The notes under the pieces: generated by a model | The model's database searches: none | Told to the model about the DNA's origin: nothing | The model's input: the letters and a program-made list of their open reading frames with translations, nothing else | Shown: positions 33,858-45,900 of the stretch, piece after piece | Layout of the letters: every line of letters begins with the position of its first letter | Numbering within the stretch: position 1 is the first letter of the stretch | Made by a program: the position numbers and the translations under genes | Assembly: GCF_003286085.1 (NCBI RefSeq) | Contig: NW_020825289.1 | Location: forward strand, 17,174,001 to 17,238,000 | Length of the DNA stretch: 64,000 bases | DNA from: Drosophila persimilis | Lineage: Eukaryota > Arthropoda > Insecta > Diptera > Drosophilidae | Reading direction: 5' to 3'

Positions 33858-35404
33858 ATGTCGGCCGACGTGCGTGATATTCTGGACATGGAGCGTGCCA
33901 ATACGCCCGAAGTGACAAAGGATTCCTTCCTTGCAACAAAGAAGCGCAACTTCGAACGGTAAGTTGTAATTTTGTTAAAGTTCAGGTGAATATTTTTAAC
34001 AATAACTATATTTACCAGCACCAAACATGCCTCCCGGCGTCCCGAGGGCATGCACCGCGAGGTGTTCGCCCTGCTCTATACAGACAAGAAAGATGCTCCG
34101 CCATTGTTGCCCACAGACACGGCCTTGGGCATTGGAGGCGGGTACAAGCAGACGAAGGCACGTCTGGGGATGAAGAAGGTGCGCAAGTGGGAGTGGGCGC
34201 CATTTGCCAACCCGGCGCGCACCGATGCAGCTGCCTTTCACCACTGGAAAAGGGTCAGCGATGATTCGGGAGAGTATCCCTTTGCCATGTTCAATGTACA
34301 GCTGGAGATCCCCTCCTACACTATGACGGAGTACAACGCGCATTTAAGGAACAACATAACCAACTGGAGTAAGGTGCAGACGGATCACCTGTTTGACTTA
34401 GCAAGACGGTAAATGATTGGAATTGACCATTAGAAAATCGCATTGTTTTATTCACTAAGTCCTGCCATAGCTTTGATCTACGCTTTATTGTGATGGCGGA
34501 TCGCTGGAACCGCCAGCAGCACGGGGACAAAACTGTGGAGGATCTCAAGGAGCGGTATTACGAGGTTGTTGCGCTACTAGCCAAGGCGAAGAATCAAACC
34601 ATCGAGAAGAGAGTATATTCGTATGATCCAGAGCACGAACGGCGCCGCAAAGAGCAGCTCGAGAAACTGTTTAAGCGCACCACCCTTCAGGTTGAGGAGG
34701 AGCAGATTCTCATCAATGAGATGAAGAAGATCGAGGCTCGAAAGAAGGAGCGTGAGCGCAAAACACAAGATCTACAGAAACTCATCTCGCAGGCGGATCA
34801 GCAGAATGAGCATGCCTCGAGCACGCCCAGCACTCGCAAATACGAAAAGAAACTGCACAAAAAGAAGGTGCACCACCAACCGCGGCCCTCGAAGGTGGAC
34901 TCGGTGGTGAATGCAATCGAAATAGGCAGCAGCGGCATCAAGTTTGCCGATCTGCGTGGGTCCGGGGTCTCGTTGCGTTCGCAGAAGATGAAGTTGCCTG
35001 CCAACATTGGCCAGCGTAAAGTTAAGGCTCTCGAACAGGCCATACAGGAGTTCAAAGTTGGTAAGTTGAGTAACTGGGACTCTGTCTTACATTCGCTAAT
35101 TGGACTGTTCTTTACAGATCCCGCGCCACCACCCACTGAGGATATATGCACATCCTTTAACGAGCTGCGTTCCGACATGGTGTTGCTTTGTGAGCTGCGC
35201 ACGGCCCTGTCCACCTGCATCTACGAGATGGAGAGCCTGAAGCATCAGTACGAGGCTGCTTGTCCGGGCAAGGTCAGTAAATAATTAAGAATGTAATACA
35301 TTTATTTAACCAATTTGTTTGCTTCCTAATCACTGCAGACACTGAACATACCGCCCTCGATGGCGCCCCTCAAGACGGAAACCCTGGACAATACCACAAA
35401 TTAA
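33858..35404 (+). CDS. DMAP1: DMAP1, subunit of the Tip60 chromatin complex
   Basis: Five exons, 33858-33958, 34019-34408, 34471-35060, 35118-35272 and 35339-35404, encode 433 residues. The N-terminus MSADVRDILDME and the SANT/Myb-like region (about 100-200; KWEWAPFANPAR, FDLRFIVMADRW) match DMAP1. A charged coiled coil follows (EARKKERERKTQDL), then the conserved block GIKFADLRGSGVSLRSQKMKLP. DMAP1 is a core member of the Tip60/SWR1 acetyltransferase and H2A.V exchange complex. Introns fall at conserved phases and all joins are clean. The last exon is only 66 nt. It is divergent from RpIIIC11-YRDC. Confidence 0.94.
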
Positions 35405-36945
35405 TTAAGTTAGCGCTCTCCGTTACCCCGTAGATCTTATGCTGCTGCCTCAGTGGCTGTTCCTGCTACTGATGCCGCCGACGAAGCAGACGTAGCAGAC
35501 GCAGTAGACGTGTGTGCGGCGTGCTAATCATTGTAACCCGTTTTCCAGTGTCCATATTTGTGCATTGCGCTACTCCCAGTCCGCTTGGGGAATAAATGGA
35601 TAAACAAGAAAATTGTTTTGCGGCACATTCAATGTGAAAATCAAATAGCCCACGGCCAGCGATGGTCATGCCAGATGCCATGTCGAGTGTGAGAACTTTT
35701 TCCGCTGCGTGATTTATTTTCCATCCAGCATTTCTTTGCAGCCCGACTACGACGGCCAGTTGGCTAGTTAGTGGCCAGTATTTGGGTTAAGCCTGCAGCC
35801 GAATGCGGCTCTGGGCCGCGATCTTTGGCAAGCAAAAAATGAGAATTAAGTTCAACCGCGTGGATACGTACTCTTACAATTCCAAGCCTGCCCACACAGT
35901 AACACACTGCAGGCGGAGGCGGAGGCCGAGGCGGCTCATTCACTGACTCAGCCGAAGTCCAAAACGACAGCGAACAGACCATAGACCAGACCAGAGAGCA
36001 GACCAGTATTTGTGAATGAATCGACCGAATGCGAAGGCAAACACCCAGGCGCACACCCATACAGATGCACAGCCAGACAACGCATACGAAATCATTCTGG
36101 TGGCGGCTCGAGCCGCCTTGCCTGAGCGTAGGCCGCTCAGTCAAGTTTCAGACGTGGTCGGGTCCAGTTCGTGGCAGTTGATTATTGCGTTTGCTCTCCT
36201 CCGTCTCTGTGTATGTGCAGCTTGTTGCCGCATGCAGCAAACGTTCGTCTCAAGCGGCAAATGTGAAAAATGCAAATTTGACAATACCTGAAGAACGGTC
36301 GTCGCCAGTTGTCAGTGGAGTTACGATTGCGAGTGGCACACAGCCTACCTGACCCGTCATCAGCGTCATCGTCTTTGTCCGCGTCATCATCCCTCAAAAC
36401 TATTGGAATCCTGGCGGGGGGCAAGACAAACATCTACAGCGTCGGATTCGCATCCGTTTCCGGTTCTTTCAGTTGACTACTAGTTTACTTGCACTTCGAG
36501 TCGGTCGCTCGGTAGTTTTTCATGAATGAAATTTTAATTTCGACTGTGTCCGCGTGTGTGCGTGTGTGTGTGTGAGCCTTCTGTCCTGCTCCAGCGGTGT
36601 CAACTGACGTCCCATTCCTTCCATTTATTGCCGCTGCCGCTGCCGCCGCCGCCGTTGTCGCTCCCTGGGCGTCAGTGCACCGTAAAGATCTTTATCGCAT
36701 TCTAAATACGTTCTGGAGCAGAAGGCAGAAGACAGCCGCGTTGTGTGTGAGTGTGTTTGTACCAGGGTGCCCAGGGCCAGTGCCAGTGACAGTGCCTGTG
36801 CCAGGTAGAGGCCAGGTTAATGCGGTTTATTGTTCTATGAACGTTGCCAGCGCTCGCCTGCCTGCTCTCTGTTTAAGTTTCGCACGCTGATAAAGACCCG
36901 CGCCACACCATCTCCGGACTTTGCCAGCAACCAGAAAGCAGCAAG
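35405..36945. other. Region between DMAP1 and the first Lrt coding exon
   Basis: This stretch holds the DMAP1 3' UTR (AATAAA near 35591) and the Lrt promoter and 5' UTR. It has GC-rich and (CCG)n-like stretches near 36630-36660 and a CAGGTAG word at about 36803, the sequence bound by Zelda, 140 bp before the Lrt ATG. No further gene is supported. Confidence 0.45.
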
Positions 36946-39900
36946 ATGTGGCCCAAGCTAAGGTGAGTCGCAGGTCTGGCTAATTTTATGCCACAAAAGG
37001 CAAATAAAAGTACGCCCACAACGATTTATGCCGTAGAAATCGAGGTCTGACAACCTTGGAACGGCATATGCAAAGATTTCTGTAGCCTCTTCGTGTGCCA
37101 GAGAACTTAGCGGCTTTTAATCTAATATTAACACTCTAATTGACTGCTATTCGGTTTAGGCATAATCAGAGTCAGTCTCAATTCCGCCGTCTCCCGAAGG
37201 CCGCTTCGCTTTGGAAATTATAATGGTTTTCCTATAAAGATTTCGATCAACTTGAAGTCATCTCTTCCGTTGCGTTTGTCTCATCTTTCGTTATGTTTCA
37301 CGGGCTAATATCTTCCAAATTTACATGCAACATCGGATGGGGGGAAGGGGAGTGGAGTTTCTTTAACCCACGCAACAGACGAGATACAGAAGAAATGGAA
37401 GAGGGGGCGAGATGCATCGCACAAAGTAAACCCACACACGGAGGCCGTGGCTCGGGCTCTCTTCTGCTCGGTTTTACGCGCAATTAGCGCTTTTCGTTGC
37501 GTTTCATTCTCTCTACACCCGAATATGTCTTCTCCCGATTTTCTATAACTTATCATTTTCACAGCAGGCAGCTCCGGATCTTTCTACTTGAGTTACAGCC
37601 TAAGAAAATCTTTGTATTTTCATTTCATTTTCGAACGCCTACAACAACAATGAAAGCGGAAAAAAGATTGTTCATAATTAATGTTTATATAATTTTTTAC
37701 TGCTTTACATGTGGCTCATTAGCCGCTTGGCCTCCGTCTCCCTGTTCTTCTCCGTCGGTTTGTGTGGATATGGCCCGGCAAGTTCGTTGCCTAAGTCTTT
37801 TGTTTGCTCGTCTGTGGGCGTCCGTTTGATGCGGGAATGAAACGACAGAAACCCTCGTACAGGGGGAAAAATAACCAAGAAGCAGAGATAAATAAAAATA
37901 CATTTGTGCCACTTACTTGGTTACTTCGTAGCTGGTGTCTGTTGCTGTTGCTGCTGCTGCTGCTGGCGCTGTCTCTGGTGCTTGGGTCTTAACTGTTGGC
38001 TGGTTGCTCCACAACAAGTTGCCAAATTTGGCAATGGGAGCGCAACAGTGGCAGCAACCAAGAGATAGATGCCAGCTGCCCACTTACTTTTGTGCCCAAA
38101 GTGTGTCGTCGTCGAGGTAATAATAAAGTTAACAGTCAGATGATCTCCTCCGAAGATGATTCTTAACCGAAACTAAACACTGCCTCGAGGAATGGACATG
38201 CCAGGGGTTTCTCTTGGTATCCCCACCATGCGATCTGTGTGGATTTCTGGCAGTGCACATAAGGCATCTAGCCATTCACTTAGCATACTCCTCCGCAGCA
38301 TCCCAGCATCTGAGCAGCCGCAGCCGCAGCCACAGCCGAAGCAGTTGGCGCTGTTGCTCTTTGCTGTCTCTGGCATTTGCATTTGTGTGTGGGCTGTGGA
38401 GTGGAGCTCTTGGTGTGGGCTCGACGATTGACTATAGATGTGTGTGTATCTGTGTGGCATGTCGTATGTTGTCGCATAATATCTTTAATTTAGTTCATTT
38501 TCAGACCCATTTCCGTGCCCTGGCTCCAGTCAGCTTTCTTCTTGTTCAATATTTTCCTACCGACTTGATTCAATTTTTGACTGCCGAACAGCGATTTCCA
38601 TTTGATTGGATCTCGCTTATTTCGGCCCGACTTGACGGCTTTCGAAATGTCGCAATTAACAGTCGATTTAGCATTATGCACATGCGTTGGCGGTCTGCTC
38701 CTCCACTCGCTCTCTGGGGCTTGTGTGGGCTGTGAACTTGGTTTTTCTGTGTGGTTTATGGTCTGCTCTGGTTGAGCTGGTGTGCACAGAGCGAAGGGGA
38801 ATTCTTCATGAAATGCTAGCGTTAAGGGATTCTGGAATAATATCGCGGGGAAATAGAACATCAAACCATTTATTCTCGGAGCAAAGAATACATTAAGATT
38901 CATCTTTTACCATTTGGGATGACTGTGACGAATGCTAGTTCAATGTTTGTAATATTCTTTAACCTTGAGGCATCCTGTATTCTGCTGCAAAGTTCATTCC
39001 AAACCCAGTTTCTAACTCAATCATCCTTTCCTCCCGGGTCTCGCTTCTAGTCTCAAATTGTTGGTAAAATTGTCACCGCAACTGCAAATCACTGGGCTGA
39101 CAAACTTGTTTTTCCTCCAAACAAAAACCAGCGATAAAATAACAGCCACAACAAGTCAAGTCGGAGAAATAAAATTAGTGAGTATTATTTTTCGAGAGTG
39201 GGCCGAGAGACAAGTCAGCGGAAGTGTGTGGGTGGCGGCTGACTGTCGTCTCTGCCGAGGCTCGGGCTGTTGGCTGCCAGTGTCTTTGCTGTTTGAATGG
39301 GATTTGGCTTTGGCGCTTTTGTTTCTTTTCCAGTTTTTCTGTTGGGCAAATTACTTTTTAATGGAACGCTCACGTGGGCAGCTGCTCGGGCAAGCACCGG
39401 CACTCGAACAATTAACCAAATCGGAGACAAAGTAGCCCGTAAGTGACGGCAATTGCTGCAAGTCGAACTTCTGTCAGGGGCTCTTTGTTAATCTGCGGAC
39501 TAGAGGCTGAATTTAAATCTGCTTATGATCGGTCCGCACATGTGTGGCTCTGAGATGAACAGTTGGCTTATCCCATTGCATACGATCCGATTCCCCCTGG
39601 GGCAAGGTAAACAAACCATTATTTGGTGGAACGGTCTTAAGCCGGCTTTTGTTCGCCTGCATTTTTAGTTTATTCACCAAATCTTGCATTTTACGAGCTC
39701 CTCTGAGTCAGTCCGAGCTCTGAGCATGAATGAACCAGGTCCAGGTCCAGGTTGTGTTTAATTTAAATTAAATTGGATTTTCGTTGCCCGGAATCTGTGT
39801 TTTGTCTGACATTTGCATATGAATATGGCCGACGGCAGCCGCCGCGAACAACTAAAAGCAATTTGAGGCTCTGAATTTATGGGCATCCACATCGACCGTA

Positions 39901-42900
39901 TCCTCCTGTAGCTCGTTTCACTAAGGGGCGTGTATTTTGTATACATATATTCTGAAAATCAAGTGGCATAATGAACAATATCATCCGGCACTTGTCAGCA
40001 AGTAAATACCAGACCAAAGGTGGTTCCAAAACGTTTAAAAAATTAATTTTTGTGTTTAATTAAATTATTGATATTATGAGTATATTATTAAGATAAATCA
40101 ACAAAAATTAATTTCTTTTTTTTCGCTAATTACCAAATATATGAAGGGGTTAAATTTAATGATCGTTTGATCGTTAAACCTCAGCTAAAGGTTATAGGGT
40201 TTATTAAAGCTTCTGACTTCACGAATATCACTTTATGCATTATGATTGAATATAAGATGGATTTATCTTTTTACTCGTAATCGTATGTACATACATATTT
40301 ATATAGAAATACAATATTGACATTGCTCTGTATTCAGACAAGGATCAGCATCCGCTTCCGTCTTACCTCCAGACACAAGCAAATGCGTCCCGTCATTCAC
40401 ACATGAAATTCTCACAGGGCTCAAGGGGTAGGGGAACTGGTACCTGGCCCAGGATGGGCCACACAATTAAATCCCTTTTGCCTCTGTTTCCTGTCGCCTT
40501 TTGTCTCCTTGTTTTTTTCTTTTATTTTTTGGCATGCTAAATACTCACGCCAGACCACAATTGTTGCTGCTTTTGCTGTTGTATTTGTGGCTACTTCAAT
40601 TTCGAAAGCAGCTGCTTCGGTTTTTTTCCCTCTTGTGTGCAACACGTCTGTGGTTGCCACTTGCGTGACATTTCGACCTTTGGCTGGCTTTTGCAGCAAA
40701 CTTTTACTATTTTCATGCTAGGCATAAATTTCATCTGCCACACAGAGCCGAGCCAGCCACGACACACATCCAAGAGCCACGCCACATTTCGTTGCGCTTT
40801 CAACGCGCGAACAATGCCACACAGCAGGTTGATATTCAATATGGCGCAAAAGACCGCCAAACTATCAAACTACCAAACAAACTACTAATTTCGCCTTTAA
40901 CCTATGCAGCATGCTGCTGTCATTATGATTAGCAAAATGCTGCCCAATTGGCTACTGCTGCTGCTGTTTTTGTTGCAATTCATGTCATTCGCTGGCGGAT
41001 ACTTTAAAAAAGAGAACTTTTATATAAAATACATTCCAGCTTAACTTTAATTAATGCTGTAATTCGGACAGAAATGTATGGTTCTTCTCTGCTTGGATAG
41101 CACTTAAACCAAGCAATTAATAGGGGGTTTATATATGTAGATTTGACATCTTTACTGGATTAATTATCCCCCTAAATTCATCCAATGTAGTACCTCCAGT
41201 CATTCCTTAGTCTACCATCACCTTCCAAAGAGAATTTGCACTTCGGTGTGTCAAGCGACAATGGTTCAGTTTCGGTTTTTATTTATCTTTTTTTGTTTGG
41301 TTGCTCGTTCAGTGGTTGCCAAAGAAGGCAGCCAGCAAAAAACGCGTTTTTAATTGTTCAATGGCTTATCGCATGTTTTGGCCATTTGGGGAGCGCAAAA
41401 AAGTTGGGCTTAGAAAACCAAACAGCAGAAAAATAGAAAAAAGTAATAATAATATATTTAGCTGGCTTGTGTGCCAGTTTAAGTTTTAACTTATGTGAGA
41501 AATAAATAAGAAAAGAAAAACACTTTTTACACGATTTGTTAATAGCAGCGAGTGATTGCATTTTGGAATTTCGTTTTTCAATCAGTTTCGTATTTTTTGT
41601 ATTTTGCGGCAAGTTTGCAGAGTCAGCTGCACACACATTCACGCCCATTTTGTGGCATCATTATCATATCTTTGTATCTTTTGGTCTTCATCTGCGAGTT
41701 GGCATCGGCCCCAGCATCATCATCAGGCAGCAAAATCTCTTCTCTTCGTCTCGGTCCGTTCCACAGAAAACGTTGCAATGCCGTTACCAACACAACTCGA
41801 ACCATTTTCAACGATTTGGCTCACACGGATACACATGTGCACTAACACACGGATGCGTGCGAGAAGGTTTATTTCCGTTGACGTGCCTTAATTCCAGTCA
41901 GTTTCGGCTGGCCTGGCTCCGGCTGACGATGATAATGATGATGGCGCTTGAACTGTGCGCCTACACACCAGCGCGCGAAACAGCCAACAGACACAACACA
42001 GAGCCCTGGGCAGTGGGTAGTTAGGAGTTGGAGGAGTCCATCAGCTGGGGGAACTGGACTGGAGGCAGTCAAAGGTAGAACCAAATTTGACTGAAAGAAA
42101 AAAGCATTATTAAAAGCTTTAGAAGACAAAATCGGTCCAAACTTCCCAACCAATCATTTTACTATATTTTTGGAGCAATATATTTGGGGAAATCTTTAAG
42201 AATTTCTTATTCGGAAGGAGTAGAAGAGCATCCCGAAAGAGCATTCGAAATTCGTTCCCAACCACACAGTCGTAGCTCCGGTGTGTGGGAGCTGGCTGAT
42301 TTCTGCTCAGATGAATAATCAACCTAAACTGGCGTCTCCAGTCTGCACACTGAGAGGAGGTGTCGTCGATGGCTCCGACTCTGGTCGGTTTTGTTTGGGA
42401 CTCAGACCCGACTGGTTGTGGATTGATTAGCGAGACTGTGGCAAGTTTTAAGCCAAACAAACAGCCACCAAGGAGTCGGCTAGTTGGCCAAACTCTTTTC
42501 TGAAATGTGATTGAGTGTGCTTCCCATCTGGCTGATTCAGCGGCTGGGTCCGACCCGACCCCGTTCCGACTCCGAGGGCATGCGAGGAGATCCTGTGAGG
42601 TGTGAGGCGTGGCATTTTATGCATAATTAGCCACAGTGTGGAGAGGGGAAGGGCGGAAATTAGAGGCACTGAAACGTTGCGAGCCGTTGACCAGTTAGCG
42701 TGACAGGGGAGGAGTCGGGTGGCCAGCGTATGAGCTGCATTTTAAACAATTTTTATTGTTGAGGATGTTGGCAGACCCCTGTGCCCCTGCCCCTGCCCCT
42801 GCAGGCAATGGTCAACGCAGCACTTGTCTGTTCTACCAAGAACTGATTTATTTTGACCACGTACATATGCAAAGCGCATTCTAATGGAACCGGGCAGCGA

Positions 42901-45900
42901 GACCCAGGCAGCCCGGACAGCCAGGGCCAGTGCTTCCTCTTGGCCATGTTTGGCCATTGTCTCGTACAATTTGTATTGTAGTTACGCTCTGATTTTTGAG
43001 CTTCCACCTGTTACCATGGCTCTGCGCGCTACGCTTCCCTGATCCGATCCGATCCGATGCGATGCCCTGCGGTGCGTTATAGAACACACACACCACTCGC
43101 TCAATTGTTGTCCGGCAAACGGAAATGCCGCCTTTGTTGAGCGGAAATGCAAAATGATATTGTTCTCTGTGCATTCTCTGTACCAAGAAGTCTGTATGAT
43201 TGACTTTGAATGGGAATCGAGTTGCAACATGTTGCACCGCAGCTATCAATTACATGCCCCCATGCCCCCTGAAGGTCTTATTCTCAGTCTTGGTCTGGGC
43301 CTTCGCTCAGCCTATGCATTGTCAGGCCCAGTTGTCGATGGTCGCCCACTTGTGGACACAGAAAAATAGGGCCCTTTATCCACAGATCGCAACCCCGTGT
43401 GTGTGTGTGTGTGTGTGTGTGTGGGCATGCAACAAATGCAGAGTGAACAAGCAATTATGCAAAATTTATGTACATTAGTACTTTGTACATATACTAGTAT
43501 CTGGAGAGGTCTATGCATGTATTATATGTATAGGAGTAAGTCATCAGCCTGAGATGTAGTAGAAACTGCGGGGTGTGCGCAGGGGCGACAGGCTACGCAG
43601 ATTGCAGGCCACACGCAGATTGGGCAGATTCTGAGAATTCCGACAGAAGCGATCCCATTTCTTCCAGTACTTGAAGCCCTCGCGCTCGTGGATCATTTTG
43701 GCACAGGCAATGTCATCGCCAATATCGTCGTTGGAGAAGTCTAAAAAGATAACAGAATGTGGTCGATACAGTATCAATAGAGAGTGGTGAGCATTTAAAT
43801 TACCTTCACATTTCATATTGCATTGCCCGCCTTTGCGTCCTTCGGCGCAGTAGTCCTTGCTGTTGATCTGGAAAAGGCCATAGTTCTTGCTGTCGTTCTT
43901 CTTGAGCGTTATCTTGCTGGTGTCCAGGTTGCTCTCGTGCTCCACCAGGCAAATCCCTGCGGGAGAAATTCATGTCAATCGGCGTTAACTAAAACGAGTA
44001 TTCCAACCACTTACAATTGGAGAGGAAAGTCTTGTCAAAGTTGTAGTTTTCCACCAGCACGCGGGTGAGTTCACAGCGCAGATACTTCTTGGCCTCCACC
44101 CGCTCAGATCCCAACAGCAGCAGGACCAGCACGGGCATCAGACACAGGCAAAAATGTTTCATCTTCAACTAAAAAAATGCGACATTATCGTAGAGCCCCA
44201 GCAGGTAGAAGGTACAAAGTATTTGGCGAACTACTCGGCTCACTTTGATAGGTCTGGTGTATTAGCTTTATAATAATTTATGGGCATGCTTAATTAGTCA
44301 GACTCACACGCCTAGTTCTTCGAACTTGGTTGCATAATTTCCGGTTTTTCCATATGCACTATTTCTCTATGTGGTTTAAAAGGGGGCATCTATGGAGTGA
44401 ATGATACTCTTAGAAACAACTCTAATAGCTTTTTGGATGCTAATCATAAATGACCACACAAATTGATGCCTTTGTTTACTTCCACATGGTTCCTTCTCAT
44501 TGTTTTATCAAACCATGTACTATACCTGTCGATGTGCTAATCCGTCTTCCGTCATAGGACTTTCCATTCCGATTCGTAACTATCTCCCTATCTATTTATC
44601 TCTGTACGATCCATCTTTTTGTTTCCCCTAGAACCTTCTCAAGGTGCCAAAAAGTATACAATCTACGGCACTACAATGTAGTGACTGGATAGATCATTAA
44701 GTACACGCACGTACACGTTTCACTTTTGTTTGAATTGCATACTCGGATCAGCAAAGAATGGGAACGAGAACGGACTTGAGTGACTTCTCCGGACAGACAC
44801 TTCAGGCAGAGCAGAGCAAACTGTTTGTTTACTTCATGTTGTTAGTGAACGCAGAACAGAACAACAGGAAACGAGTTTGTTTCGCGGAGTATCTGTATCT
44901 ACGAGTATAATTATAAACTGCTGTGCGCGAGTATCCGTATCTTCTTACCGCGTTTCGTGGGCTTCGTATGCGATGGCGTGCTTTACAATCTCATTTGCAA
45001 ACGTCGCTCGGTCGCTTGCTCGCTCGCTGCCAGGTGCGACGCTTCTGACCCGAGCTGAAGTACTAAATCGAAAGCCCAACGCGAATTCGAGTATTTCTCA
45101 GATACATTGGTGCTTAGGAAATTCTCTCCCCAAACGCCGATCTCTCTCCACCGATCGTACCGATTGTCGGGCCCTCCCTCTCTCAGCGCCAACGTTCTCC
45201 GTTTTGGCTGATTAAGCTGATAAGGCACTTGCACATTGAACGTAATGACATGCTTGACTGCCTCCCCGTGGACTTGTGGTCTGAGGGATGGGATTCTCCC
45301 CATTTGGGGTGCATCCGTCTGCATTCTCATAGCCTTGCCTAGGCTTAAACAATACTTTGGGTACTCTCTTATCAGTCGAATAAAACAAAGTTCAAAAAAG
45401 GTTAAGTCAAGTATCAGCTTTGGGATCGCATCGCTGCGAGCTGATAGTGGCGATTCCTGGAAATAATTGCGAAAAATTGCGCCTTGTACAATTCGCAGAA
45501 TGAATACATTATCGTACGGGCATCATGGCTTAAGCTGTTTATTAATTAGTCGCTAGAGTAATAGTAGAGTACGTTTAAGGCTAGAGAGCAGATCGGGGAA
45601 ATTGTGGGCAAGTCTGGGGGCAGCCCGTCCTAGCAGCGGGAGACGTCGGGCAACGTGCGCCCACGACATTTGCTCATCCAACCGGGCCAGGCCTGGAAGC
45701 CGTGGCGATTGAAGATCTGCATGGCACAGCGTGAATCATCTGAGATCTCATCGTTCAGGAACTCTGTAATACAAATCTCTCTCATACTACAACCGTCTAG
45801 GCGCGCGTGGGCGGACGACTCACCTTCGCATTTGATGTTGCAGATGCCACCGCGACGACCTTTGCGACACCAGTTTTTGCTGTTGATCTGTTGATTTGTG

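Larger units (their letters stand above)
44163..45629. other. Gap between the two nested lysozyme genes
   Basis: This 1.5-kb gap lies within Lrt intron 1. It holds the 5' side of the first lysozyme, with a possible TATA box, and the 3' side of the second (minus-strand AATAAA at 45538-45543). No other gene is seen. Confidence 0.5.

Noticed and set aside
38214..38735. 173-codon plus-strand frame in Lrt intron 1
   Set aside because: Composition is that of non-coding DNA, no conserved motif is visible, and there are no neighbouring exons to join.
41536..42024. 162-codon plus-strand frame in Lrt intron 1
   Set aside because: Two other frames are also open over much of the same DNA, so this is chance openness; no domain was seen.
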